A stretch of DNA of 30,958 nucleotides from JAIMBK01 sp040755975 (GCA_040755975.1 JBFLZY010000028.1:1-30958), one strand, 5' to 3'; positions 7,551-14,774 are shown, numbered from the stretch's first letter. Notes: a model not told the origin generated them from the letters alone. A program made the numbers and translations.

Positions 7551-8408
7551 TTATTCATTCTGCATAATCCAATTTTGCCAGTTTCTTTCAAATTGCCCTA
7601 AACCCGTTCCGGTTGCGCTTACGAGGGCCTCCTCCATATCTTTGCCCCGCGACAAAGTTTTTAAAATTTGCTTTACCTTATCTTCGCCATATTCCTGAAT
7701 AAGATATTCCACCGCCGAAAAACTTTGCCGGTAAGCCAGAGCCTGGTCGGGCAGCCGGTCGAACTCCCTGTCCAGCTCTCGAAAATGATAGGTCCGCTTC
7801 CCGAAATCCTCCGGCCCGGGAAGTTGAAAACCGGTGAGCCTGTATTCTTCATACTGGGCAAGCCCTTCGGTAAACCACCGGGGGACGTTCCCTTTGGCCA
7901 GACCGTCGACAATCAGGTGGGTAAGCTCGTGGACCATCGGTCCGGAACCGGCAAAAACTTCTTTGACATCTTCCTCCTTCGGTATCCAGGCCTCCGGCGC
8001 CAGCACGCGGATTACCCCCGCCCAGTAGGCCCCCATGGCGCCCTCAGCAGCCGACCAGCCGAAGCACGCATTTAATTCCGCGCGGGAGGGATAGATGATG
8101 ACGGGCACCCCCCGGGCATCAAAATCGTATTTTTTAGCTAATTGATTGTATGCCTTTTCGGCAGTTTCCAGAACCAGGAAAGCGTTGGCACCGTTCTCGG
8201 GGTAATACTTCACCACAAAGTGTTGACCGGAGAGGGTTAAAAGGTGGCGATTGGCAAATAAAGTATGGAGTCTGTAAAGTTCTTTGACAAATGTATAGGT
8301 ACAGCTTCTGATTTCGCCGGGTATTCTGACCAGGCCGGCAGCGATCAGGGTTAAAGCGGCGGCCAGGATTTTCAGGATCACTCTCGCCCGGAAGGGCAAA
8401 CTTTTCAT
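7551..8408 (-). CDS. Membrane-anchored gluzincin (peptidase MA-like) metallopeptidase
   Basis: 285 residues from the ATG at 8408, which has AAGGTGAT just upstream; an ATG at 8429 is the alternative. The frame runs open to 8750, but that extension is a shadow of the TPR gene and the intergenic repeat. Residues about 9-27 form one hydrophobic segment, so the protein is probably anchored with its domain outside. A zinc peptidase motif HELTH lies at 160-164, with a glutamate at 181 in WFTEGLAQYEEY, the gluzincin arrangement. The region YPSRAELNACFGW is typical of peptidase MA-like proteins. The substrate is unknown. Placement between murA and other envelope genes suggests work at the cell surface, but that is inference. 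Confidence 0.82.
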   Translation of the reverse strand: MKSLPFRARVILKILAAALTLIAAGLVRIPGEIRSCTYTFVKELYRLHTLFANRHLLTLSGQHFVVKYYPENGANAFLVLETAEKAYNQLAKKYDFDARGVPVIIYPSRAELNACFGWSAAEGAMGAYWAGVIRVLAPEAWIPKEEDVKEVFAGSGPMVHELTHLIVDGLAKGNVPRWFTEGLAQYEEYRLTGFQLPGPEDFGKRTYHFRELDREFDRLPDQALAYRQSFSAVEYLIQEYGEDKVKQILKTLSRGKDMEEALVSATGTGLGQFERNWQNWIMQNE

Positions 8409-8453
8409 TTCATCACCTTCTGTCGTCATTGCTTTCATCCTCTGAAAACAGTT

Positions 8454-8504
8454 CTTTGCGCGCCGTTCGTTTGCCGTCGCGCCAACGCTGCGGGCCGACC
8501 AGAC
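8454..8504 (+). repeat. 51-bp dispersed intergenic repeat, copy A
   Basis: Matches the reverse complement of 28499-28549 at 46 of 51 positions by my hand alignment. The core is GCCGTTCGTTTGCCGTCGC followed by GCTGCGGGCCGAC. It lies in the 101-bp gap between the TPR gene (stop at 8510) and the peptidase gene. Unlike the 28.4-kb locus it shows no obvious partner arm nearby. Confidence 0.75.
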
Positions 8505-8509
8505 CGCCC

Positions 8510-9112
8510 CTATTGCGCAGGTAAATTTTTCTGCCACTCCGCGATCATCTGGCGGGCTCTGGCCACGTCCTCGCCGGTTTTCGCCAGGGCAATAAATTGC
8601 TCCAGCTCCTGGATACCCCGCCGGTAATCCTGCTTCCCCACGGCCAGCACCTGGCCGTATAAATAACGGGCTTCCGGATTGTCCGGATGGAGCCTGATTT
8701 CTTCTTCCAGGACGGCAATTGCCCTGTCGTAGTCGCTGAGCAAAAAGCATGTCATGGCCAGCTCACACCGCAAGGCGCCGTCGTCCGGCTTTTGGGCCAG
8801 CGCTTTTTCGTACGTTTGCCGGGAGTCCTGGAGGCGTCCGGCGTTAAAATAAGCCCTGGCCAGCGCCGTCAAAACCTGCGGGTCGGCGGGATTCTCTTTT
8901 GCCCTGGCTTCCAGCCCGGCAACGTCCTCCGGCTGGGGGAACACCTGCGCGTTTTCCGGCGGCGGGGAAAAATACCCGCCGCCGAACCAGACGATGGAAG
9001 AGCCGAGCAGCCCCACCGAAAGAAAGACGGTCAGAACGATGAAAACAATTTTCTGGCGCCTTTTGCGCCTGTCCCGGAAGGTGGTTTTTTTCCTGGCTGC
9101 CTGCTTCGCCAC
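8510..9112 (-). CDS. Membrane-anchored TPR protein
   Basis: 200 residues. A very basic N-terminus (KQAARKKTTFRDRRKRRQK) precedes a single hydrophobic helix at about 22-45 (IVFIVLTVFLSVGLLGSSIVWFGGGY), an inside-positive anchor. The rest contains about three TPR units, for example VLTALARAYFNAGRLQDSRQTYEKAL and ARYLYGQVLAVGKQDYRRGIQELEQF. This layout suits a scaffold on the outer face of the membrane. The start is a GTG at 9112 with AAAAGGAGT upstream. It is in the same direction as the M23 hydrolase upstream and the peptidase downstream, so it may belong to an envelope cluster. No enzymatic motif is visible. Confidence 0.82.
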   Translation of the reverse strand: MAKQAARKKTTFRDRRKRRQKIVFIVLTVFLSVGLLGSSIVWFGGGYFSPPPENAQVFPQPEDVAGLEARAKENPADPQVLTALARAYFNAGRLQDSRQTYEKALAQKPDDGALRCELAMTCFLLSDYDRAIAVLEEEIRLHPDNPEARYLYGQVLAVGKQDYRRGIQELEQFIALAKTGEDVARARQMIAEWQKNLPAQ

Positions 9113-9142
9113 GGATTTCTACTCCTTTTCAAAAACAAGACA

Positions 9143-9159
9143 AGAGGAGTATATCCTCT
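9143..9159 (-). terminator. Possible weak terminator after M23 hydrolase gene
   Basis: On the minus strand AGAGGA-TATAC-TCCTCT forms a 6-bp stem followed by TGTCTTGTTTTTG. The stem is short and AT-containing, so termination is only plausible. It lies between the M23 gene and the TPR gene. Confidence 0.35.
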
Positions 9160-9224
9160 CGTCCATCATAAGTAATTTTACTTGTTAATAACCTGTAAAT
9201 CAATACCCAAAAGAATGTAATTTC

Positions 9225-10631
9225 TTATAGAAACTGAACGGGATTTAGGGGCCGTCCATCGGCAATCACCTCAAAATGGAGGTGGGGCCCGGTGGCGTAA
9301 CCGGTGCTCCCTACCCGGCCGATTAACTGGCCGCGGGAAACCTGTTCGCCGATCCCGACGGAGATCGCCGAAAGATGGGCGTACCGCGTCACCACCCCGC
9401 CGCCGTGGTTGACATCCACACACTTTCCGTAGCCGCCGTACCAGCCGGCCCGGATCACCCGGCCCGACTCGGCGGCCCACACGGGAGAGCCCGTGTCGGC
9501 GCCAATGTCGATTCCGGCGTGAAACTCCCTTCCCCGCTTGCCAAAGGGAGACACTACCGGCCCCGCCGCCGGCCAGCCCAACCGCCCGGACCCGCCGGAA
9601 CGCGCGGCAAGCAAAAGGCGGGAGCCCTTGGCCACAATTTGCGGGGTGGGTTTTCTTAAAACTTCTTCGCTCAACGCCTGGCGGCTTTCCTCCAGGCCAT
9701 TTTTATAGGTGACGGCGTAAGTGACCTCCTTTTCCCCGGGCCTGCCTTGCTGCACCAGCCTGTGTTGGCCTTTGTAAAGGCTGTTGTCTTCTCTCTCTTC
9801 CACGGGAAAGGGGATTTCCTCTTTGACGGTGATTTTGCCGGTAACGATTACGTTAATCAGGGGGGAATAGGCAGAGAGATTAATGGCTTGACCGACCTGC
9901 AGCCGATCCGGGGAAAGGCCCGGATTCATGGCGAGCAGGTTTTCTAAATCCAGGTGGAAGGCGTTGGCAATCCCCCAAAGGGTGTCGCCATCTTGAACCG
10001 TGTAGGTTTGTCCTTCCCTGGTTCCTTTTGCGATTAAAGAGAGGGCTTTTTCGAAGGTTAAGATCTCATTTACGTCGGCGTTGACCGTTTTTAACCGGAC
10101 GTCCTCGGCAAAGGCTGCCTGGTCGGGATAGCCGCACGCATACTGTTCCTTAAGATAGGCGAGGAGTCTTTCGGCTGTTTCCTGGTCCGGGACAACCAGT
10201 GCTTTTTTTCCGTTGATCAGTATCGCGGTGGCGCGGGTGCTTACTTCCACTTCTCTGGCAAGTATTTCCTTAAACAAGTTGATGTCCACCGCCGGTCCGT
10301 CCGTTTTCCCGGCCCGTTCAAAGGTGATCCGTTCAGCGATGCTTACCGGCCGCCCAAAAGCCCGGGCGCGTTCGCTCAACAACTCCTCAAAGGCAGCCCG
10401 GGCCGCGTTTTTATCGGCCACCACGGCCACTACCCGGTCACCCAGGCGAACCGCCCACGGACGGTTTTCATTAGCAAGAATTGCCGAAATCATCATTAAA
10501 AAAATGATAAATCCGGCTATGCCGATCACCTGAACGTGATCTAAGGGCTCTTCCTTAAAATCCAACTTACCCCGAAACTTGTTCAACATCTCTTTTAGCT
10601 TATTCCGAAAAGCGAAGAGCAACTCCCGCAA
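9225..10631 (-). CDS. LysM/G5/M23 cell-wall endopeptidase, membrane anchored
   Basis: 468 residues. After a basic N-terminus a hydrophobic helix spans about 34-52. Residues about 60-200 are an unassigned extracellular region. A LysM domain follows at about 205-250 (YTVQDGDTLWGIANAFHLD...LQVGQAINL), then a G5 domain at about 255-330, then an M23 (LytM) peptidase domain at about 365-465 with HAGIDIG and HLHFEV zinc-ligand motifs. LysM and G5 bind peptidoglycan or glycans, and M23 enzymes cut peptide cross-links, so a cell-wall remodelling or sporulation role is expected. The start used is TTG at 10631; AAGGAGG lies 12 bases upstream, and an ATG closer to it is out of frame. The leader contains alternative hairpins and an upstream promoter-like sequence. 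Confidence 0.88.
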   Translation of the reverse strand: MRELLFAFRNKLKEMLNKFRGKLDFKEEPLDHVQVIGIAGFIIFLMMISAILANENRPWAVRLGDRVVAVVADKNAARAAFEELLSERARAFGRPVSIAERITFERAGKTDGPAVDINLFKEILAREVEVSTRATAILINGKKALVVPDQETAERLLAYLKEQYACGYPDQAAFAEDVRLKTVNADVNEILTFEKALSLIAKGTREGQTYTVQDGDTLWGIANAFHLDLENLLAMNPGLSPDRLQVGQAINLSAYSPLINVIVTGKITVKEEIPFPVEEREDNSLYKGQHRLVQQGRPGEKEVTYAVTYKNGLEESRQALSEEVLRKPTPQIVAKGSRLLLAARSGGSGRLGWPAAGPVVSPFGKRGREFHAGIDIGADTGSPVWAAESGRVIRAGWYGGYGKCVDVNHGGGVVTRYAHLSAISVGIGEQVSRGQLIGRVGSTGYATGPHLHFEVIADGRPLNPVQFL

Positions 10632-10651
10632 ACTTCTCCCATACCTCCTTC

Positions 10652-10707
10652 CCGCTCACAAAAGCGGCCGCGGTTGCTTTTCCCCAGCCATACCCGTTTT
10701 CGCGGCC
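10652..10707 (-). promoter_or_regulatory. Structured leader with two competing hairpins before M23 gene
   Basis: GGCCGCG (10666-10672) pairs perfectly with CGCGGCC (10701-10707). GCGG at 10664-10667, partly within that stem, can instead pair with CCGC at 10652-10655, next to the AAGGAGG ribosome binding site at 10644-10650. The two stems exclude each other, which is the geometry of a switch or attenuator. I do not recognise a known riboswitch. Only the loop segment CGGGTATGGCTGGGGA loosely recalls a piece of c-di-AMP leaders. Confidence 0.35.
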
Positions 10708-10761
10708 TGGTTGTTTGTTGCTAAATGGCTAAACTGGAGCTATTAAGCAATAAGCTAGTTA

Positions 10762-10791
10762 ATTATAATATATTATCTGCCAACGAGTAAA
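10762..10791 (-). promoter_or_regulatory. Sigma-70-type promoter candidate for M23 gene
   Basis: On the minus strand, TTTACT (10791-10786), an 18-base spacer and TATAAT (10767-10762). The surrounding region is very AT-rich. It points towards the M23 hydrolase gene and would give a leader of roughly 125 bases containing the alternative hairpins. The rest of the gap to 10936 holds nothing else I can name. Confidence 0.5.
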
Positions 10792-10936
10792 GTAAGCAAA
10801 TGTAAATACAGGCAAAGGTTATGAGTTTTTTCGCTTGTTTTTGACCAAAAATCTGCTCAATCGAAAAAATACGCCGGCAATCTTTTCGCAAGCATAGGAT
10901 GGCGGTGGGGACATCCTTGAAAAACCTCCAGCCGGT

Positions 10937-11854
10937 ATGTTAGACTTTACCCAATGGCAAAAAAGTCTCAGGAAAGGCGGGTTGGTCGTGAAGGCGCTCT
11001 TCAACCGGCAATGGCTATGCGCCGTGAAAAAACTCCCGGAAGGCGTTCGGGCCCAAACACACTATCTGGATACAAAACGGGAAATGTCCGTCCAGATGCT
11101 GGTAGATCCGCATACTTTTGCCATCCGGGAGGCAATTGTGGAAACTTACCGCGCCCCCGGCGGCAGGGAATTTTGCAAAAGCCGGGAAATCCCGGAACTA
11201 GTGGGGGTTGTCGCTTATTTTGAAGCAGGCCGGGACCTGCGCAAGATCGCGTGGGAAAACGAGCTGGAACAGAACCTGTTTGCGGAGAACATCCGGGCGG
11301 TAATCCAGGCGGAGACCTATTTAATCAAGGAGCGGGGCTACGCCTCCGCAAAGGACTACGACGACTACTGGCGGGAAATGTACCGGAACACCTGCCGGTA
11401 CTACAGCAACCTGGAAAAAGTAAAAAAGACCTGGCTGGAGCACATCGCCGACCAGGAGCGGTTTAGCAATCTCTATTGCCGTTGCCATTCGTACACGTTA
11501 TATTCCCCGGAACGTTCCCCTGAAAATCACTCCTCAGGGAACCCTTCCGGCGGTTTTGTTTTAACCGGGACTTTCCACGATTCTTTTCACGAGCTGAGTC
11601 TCGTGCTCAAGCTAAACGGCGGCGGCAGCGTGATTGCCGGCGCCCGGGCCCAAATGCTGCGCGGCCCGGACGACGTCTGCAAAGAAGGCATGACGGAAGC
11701 CGTCCACCTCATCGGCAAACCCCTTGCTCCCGCGCCCGGCAAAAAAGAAATCGCCGCCCTTTTAGGGGGGCAAAACGGCTGCGTGCACCTAATTGACCTG
11801 GCGTACAATCTGGGGCAAACGCTGAAATATTATCAAGAAAAGGCACAAAGCTAA
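10937..11854 (+). CDS. DUF2889-like protein
   Basis: 305 residues from ATG 10937; a GTG at 10988 with AAAGGCGGG upstream is an equally possible start, since the ATG has no ribosome binding site. The segment FHELSLVLKLNGGGSVIAGARAQMLRGP and the later GCVHLIDLAYNLGQTL resemble the family of unknown function DUF2889. A related pattern appears earlier (MSVQMLVDPHTFAIREAIVETYR), so the protein may hold two degenerate copies of one domain. Two conserved-looking cysteines lie in LYCRCHSY. There is no signal peptide or membrane helix. Function is unknown. The last four residues and the stop fall inside a GGCACAAAG-type intergenic repeat. It converges on scfB. Confidence 0.65.
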   Translation: MLDFTQWQKSLRKGGLVVKALFNRQWLCAVKKLPEGVRAQTHYLDTKREMSVQMLVDPHTFAIREAIVETYRAPGGREFCKSREIPELVGVVAYFEAGRDLRKIAWENELEQNLFAENIRAVIQAETYLIKERGYASAKDYDDYWREMYRNTCRYYSNLEKVKKTWLEHIADQERFSNLYCRCHSYTLYSPERSPENHSSGNPSGGFVLTGTFHDSFHELSLVLKLNGGGSVIAGARAQMLRGPDDVCKEGMTEAVHLIGKPLAPAPGKKEIAALLGGQNGCVHLIDLAYNLGQTLKYYQEKAQS

Positions 11855-12003
11855 ACACGCACAAAGGCACAGAGAGAAAAAAACAAGAATGCGACAAAAG
11901 AACCGTCCCCTGATCGCATGAGGGGGTTTTTGGCTTCCCCCATGCCTGTGCTTTTTCCTCCTTGGTCTGGTGCACTTTTGTGCCTTTATGCCTTCTTTGT
12001 ACC
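11841..12003. repeat. Paired GGCACAAAG-type arms between convergent genes
   Basis: The left arm (11841-11870) reads AGGCACAAAG...ACAAAGGCAC. The right arm (11971-12003) contains the inverse, TTTTGTGCCTTTATGCC and TTCTTTGTACC. The arms reach into both flanking genes: the tail and stop of the DUF2889-like gene and the GTKKA tail of scfB are written in repeat sequence. A second hairpin lies between the arms. Confidence 0.7.
11889..11925. repeat. Nested hairpin with AAGAACCGTCCCC motif
   Basis: ATGCGA (11889-11894) is the inverse of TCGCAT (11914-11919), and CCCCT (11907-11911) of AGGGG (11921-11925). The intervening AAAAGAACCGTCCCCTGA resembles REP-like sequences common in Clostridia genomes; that resemblance is from memory. 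On the plus strand GTTTTTGG follows, so it may help end the DUF2889-like transcript. Confidence 0.5.
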
Positions 12004-13368
12004 TTCTCCCCCGGCTTTTTGATCCCGGATCCTCCCTGCCTGGTAATATAGCGCGCACTCCAGGCGCTTTTGCATTAACCGGCAGGCCAACTGACAAGGC
12101 TTATGAATGTCGTCGTTGAACGCCTGGGCGCTGGCGTGGCAGCCGCCGCTGCAGTAGAACCTGGCCCAGCACTCCCCGCACCCCTCTTTGTTGTAAATGT
12201 GGGCGTGCCGGAACAATTCCCGCAGGTCGTTTCTGATTATACCCCGCTCCACATCCCCCAACAGGTAGTCCCGGCGCCCCACAAACTGGTGGCAGGGGTA
12301 AAAATCCCCTTCCGGGGTCACGGCCAGGTATTCGCAACCGGCGCCGCACCCCGAAAGGCGCCTGGGCAGGCAAGGACCCCCTTCTAAATCGATGTTGAAA
12401 TGGTAAAAGTCAATCTCCCGCCCCTGCCGCGCCCGGGAGGCCAGTTCCGCAGCAAGCCGCTCGTATTCGGCAAAGACAACCGGGAGGTCTTCTTCCCGCA
12501 GGGCGTACCCTTCCCCCGGTGCGGCCACAACAGGCTCCAACGAAATCCTGGTGAAACCCAGTCCGGCCATATGCAGGACGTCGGCGGCAAAATCCGGGTT
12601 GGCGCGCGTGAAGGTGCCCCGGAGGTAATAATCCGCGTCCGGGTGGGCGCGCAAAAAACGGCTGATCTTCGCGATCACTTTGGCATAGGAACCGCTGCCG
12701 TTGGGAAAAACGCGCATCCGGTCGTGCACCGGCGGGCGGCCGTCCAGACTTAAAATAACGCTGACTTGATTTTCGGCCAGGTAATCCCCGACCTGATCGT
12801 TCAGTAAGACGGCGTTGGTGGTAACCGTAAACTTGATCTCTTTATTCGCCCGGGCGGCCTTTTCCCGGCCGTACGCCACCAGCTCCCGGAGGACCGCAAA
12901 ATTCAGCAGGGGCTCCCCGCCGAAAAAGTCAATCTCGACGTGCCGGCGCGGCCCGGAAGAAGCCAGCAGAAAATCAACCGCCCGCCGCCCGACGTCCGCC
13001 GGCATCAAAGAGCGCGGCCCGGAAAAAGTTCCCTGCGCGCCGAAGCAGTAGCGGCAGCGCAGGTTACAGTCGTGGGCCAGGTGCAGGCACAGGGCCTTGA
13101 CAATGCCGTGCTCCGGCGGCTCCCAGGAGCCCCGCAGGGCATCCTCGCTGAACAGCGCCCCTTCCGCCGCGAGCTGCTCTATCTCGGCCAGGGCCCCGGC
13201 CACCTCGTCCGGCGGATACTTCCGCGCGCAAGCGGCAAAAAGCTCTTCCCGCGGCCGCCGGCCGTAATCGTCCAGCAAATCCCAAACCACCTCGTCCACC
13301 AGGTGCAGGGCGCCGCTGTTTGCGTCCAGAACAAACCTTTCGCCGTTAACGATAAACTTATGAATCAT
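11986..13368 (-). CDS. scfB: SCIFF ranthipeptide maturase, radical SAM/SPASM
   Basis: 460 residues from the ATG at 13368; the protein then opens MIHKFIVNGERFVLDANSGALHLVD, the usual start of SCIFF maturases. An upstream TTG in frame would add eight residues. The radical SAM cluster cysteines are CNLRCRYC at 101, 105 and 108, with FFGGEPLLNF and a TTNA segment typical of the AdoMet barrel. The C-terminal SPASM/twitch domain has CGAGCEYLAVTPEGDFYPCHQF and GCGECWARFYCSGGCH, enough cysteines for two auxiliary [4Fe-4S] clusters. The family joins a cysteine sulfur to a non-alpha... or related carbon of a nearby threonine in the SCIFF peptide, forming a thioether. The precursor scfA lies immediately upstream on the same strand. 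The C-terminal GTKKA and stop lie in repeat sequence. Confidence 0.93.
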   Translation of the reverse strand: MIHKFIVNGERFVLDANSGALHLVDEVVWDLLDDYGRRPREELFAACARKYPPDEVAGALAEIEQLAAEGALFSEDALRGSWEPPEHGIVKALCLHLAHDCNLRCRYCFGAQGTFSGPRSLMPADVGRRAVDFLLASSGPRRHVEIDFFGGEPLLNFAVLRELVAYGREKAARANKEIKFTVTTNAVLLNDQVGDYLAENQVSVILSLDGRPPVHDRMRVFPNGSGSYAKVIAKISRFLRAHPDADYYLRGTFTRANPDFAADVLHMAGLGFTRISLEPVVAAPGEGYALREEDLPVVFAEYERLAAELASRARQGREIDFYHFNIDLEGGPCLPRRLSGCGAGCEYLAVTPEGDFYPCHQFVGRRDYLLGDVERGIIRNDLRELFRHAHIYNKEGCGECWARFYCSGGCHASAQAFNDDIHKPCQLACRLMQKRLECALYYQAGRIRDQKAGGEGTKKA

Positions 13369-13397
13369 CTGAAATAATCGTCCCTCACCCAAAAGAA

Positions 13398-13427
13398 AAA
13401 ACCTATCCGGGAAAAGGAGCAGGTTTT
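13398..13427 (-). terminator. Possible attenuator between scfA and scfB
   Basis: On the minus strand AAAACCT (13427-13421) can pair with AGGTTTT (13404-13398), followed by TTC and T-rich sequence. The stem is AT-rich with a 16-base loop, so it is weak. If it works, it would lower maturase expression relative to the peptide, as is common in peptide-maturase pairs. Confidence 0.35.
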
Positions 13428-13434
13428 AGGAAAA

Positions 13435-13584
13435 TTACTTGCTTTCTTTTTTGCACGGCTGATTGCTCACGGTAAGCGACGTTTTGCAGGCCGACTGGCA
13501 CGACGTCTGGCACTCCCCGCAACCACGGTTTTTTACGATTAACTGTAAAGCCGGCCGGGCAACTGTTTTAATGTGTTTACCCAC
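13435..13584 (-). CDS. scfA: SCIFF ranthipeptide precursor, five-cysteine variant
   Basis: 49 residues from a GTG start with AAGGGGG nine bases upstream. The sequence begins MGKHIKTVARPALQL and carries the diagnostic core CGECQTSCQSACKTS, so this is the small peptide called six cysteines in forty-five residues. Cysteines are at 22, 25, 29, 33 and 44. The canonical fifth cysteine, in the family's KTSCT, is replaced by Leu37 (KTSLT). The cysteine and threonine reported as the cross-link partners in a studied homologue correspond to Cys33 and Thr38 here and are both kept. The maturase scfB follows within about 70 bp on the same strand. The biological role of SCIFF is not established. The family call is very secure. 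Confidence 0.95.
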   Translation of the reverse strand: MGKHIKTVARPALQLIVKNRGCGECQTSCQSACKTSLTVSNQPCKKESK

Positions 13585-13609
13585 TTGCCAAAACCCCCTT
13601 GAGAATTAT

Positions 13610-13638
13610 TTTATACAAATTATATGGGTGGCGGTCAA
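13610..13638 (-). promoter_or_regulatory. Sigma-70-type promoter of scfA-scfB
   Basis: On the minus strand TTGACC (13638-13633), a 17-base spacer and TATAAA (13615-13610). Transcription would start near 13603, only a few bases before the AAGGGGG ribosome binding site of scfA, giving a very short leader. Confidence 0.65.
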
Positions 13639-13689
13639 AAAAAACAAGCACTTCCTCCTGTAAATAAAGCAAAATCCTTTTTGCCCCGG

Positions 13690-14457
13690 CTACTCCAGGT
13701 AGCTTTTTACCCTGGCGATATACTTGATTGTTTCCCGGAAGGGCGGCACGCCGCCGTATTCCCTGACCGCGTTCGGACCGGCGTTATAAGCCGCCAGGGC
13801 TAAATCCAGGCTGCCGAAATGCCTGATTTGCCGGCTGAGATACAGGGCGCCGGCATGGATATTCTGGCCGGGATCGAACGGGTCGCTGACCCCGAGCAGC
13901 TTTGCCGTTTCCGGCATTAACTGCATAATGCCCAAAGCACCTTTATGGGAAACGCACTGCGGGTTCATGCCGGACTCTACCTGGGCTACGGCTTTCAACA
14001 GCCTGACGTCCACACCGCTTTTGAGGCTGGCCGACTGAAATATAGGGTCATAAGGCGTAGGCGGCAGCGTAAGCCCGGAATTACCCGTTTCCTGTTTCTT
14101 GACCGGCATTCTGAGCACGTCTCCCCTTGAGGGGAGTTCGCCGGCTCTGCGGTTGACCGGCTTCTCCCTGTAACCTTCGGCTATTTCTACCGCCGCCCCG
14201 GCCGCCTGCACCGCCTGAGGGAAACCATCCTGCAGCAAACCGTCCTGCGGGGGGTGATCGTCGTCAACCGTTACATTTACCTGATTATTTACCGGTTGCT
14301 TACTTATATTTAGCAGAGGTTTACTAAAAGCGGTACCGAACAGGCAAAACAGAACAAACAACGTCCCCGCGAAGATGAGCTGTCTTTTGGATTCCTTTAC
14401 CTGTTGGATTTCCCCGGCTACCTTGGCTGATAAACAGTTAAGAAGACTCCCTTTCAT
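13690..14457 (-). CDS. Lytic transglycosylase, SLT domain
   Basis: 255 residues from the ATG at 14457, preceded by GAGGAGAA; an upstream in-frame start at 14505 is less likely. A hydrophobic segment at about 26-44 (QLIFAGTLFVLFCLFGTAF) acts as signal or anchor. About 90 low-complexity residues follow, then a C-terminal SLT (goose-lysozyme-like) domain from about 138. The catalytic glutamate is Glu161 in AVAQVESGMNPQCVS; GALGIMQLMPETA and LALAAYNAGPNAVREYGG are classic family blocks. The enzyme cleaves the MurNAc-GlcNAc bond of peptidoglycan with anhydro-MurNAc formation, outside the membrane. It is probably monocistronic: scfA follows with its own promoter. Confidence 0.92.
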   Translation of the reverse strand: MKGSLLNCLSAKVAGEIQQVKESKRQLIFAGTLFVLFCLFGTAFSKPLLNISKQPVNNQVNVTVDDDHPPQDGLLQDGFPQAVQAAGAAVEIAEGYREKPVNRRAGELPSRGDVLRMPVKKQETGNSGLTLPPTPYDPIFQSASLKSGVDVRLLKAVAQVESGMNPQCVSHKGALGIMQLMPETAKLLGVSDPFDPGQNIHAGALYLSRQIRHFGSLDLALAAYNAGPNAVREYGGVPPFRETIKYIARVKSYLE

Positions 14458-14610
14458 GGCAATAATTCTCCTCTCCCGCAAATAAAGACATAAATGCCCA
14501 ATCATTTATTTAACAATTATTTTGTGGATCTATCAAACCATTTTTTGACATGGACGGCTAATTCCCCTTCGGGAAAAGTGTCACATTGTGTCTGGGCAAA
14601 AATTTTTTTT
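14458..14610. other. Upstream region of lytic transglycosylase gene
   Basis: No gene seen. On the minus strand TTGATA, 17 bases and TTAAAT (about 14540-14512) could form a weak promoter for the transglycosylase. A T-rich/A-rich block at 14600-14622 belongs to the terminator next to it. Confidence 0.3.
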
Positions 14611-14640
14611 AAAAACAAAAAACCTGCCCAGAAGGGCAGG
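14611..14640 (-). terminator. Rho-independent terminator without an assigned gene
   Basis: On the minus strand CCTGCCC (14640-14634), loop TTCT, GGGCAGG (14629-14623), followed by TTTTTTGTTTTT. This is a textbook intrinsic terminator. No coding gene lies directly upstream, because the tRNA already has its own terminator at 14732-14766. It could be a second stop for tRNA read-through or the end of a small RNA from about 14641-14735. Confidence 0.8.
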
Positions 14641-14731
14641 TCATTCTTAGATCGCCCCGAAATTGCCATAAAACTGGAGTAAGATCAAGGTCTTCAGGAA
14701 ATGCAAAGGTATATTACGGTGCGGGGCAAGT

Positions 14732-14766
14732 TAAAAAAACTACCCAGGCATCCGGGTAGTTTTTCA
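14732..14766 (-). terminator. Terminator of tRNA-Gly
   Basis: On the minus strand AAACTACCC (14762-14754) pairs with GGGTAGTTT (14745-14737) and is followed by a run of T. It lies eight bases after the CCA end of the tRNA gene. Confidence 0.85.
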
Positions 14767-14774
14767 TTAGAAAC

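Noticed and set aside
10819..11004. A 61-codon minus-strand frame between the M23 and DUF2889-like genes
   Set aside because: It overlaps the start of the better-supported plus-strand gene, has no ribosome binding site and resembles no family.
13577..13651. A 24-codon minus-strand frame behind AGGAGGAA upstream of scfA, a possible leader peptide
   Set aside because: The best promoter for scfA (13610-13638) lies inside it, so it would mostly not be on the scfA transcript.
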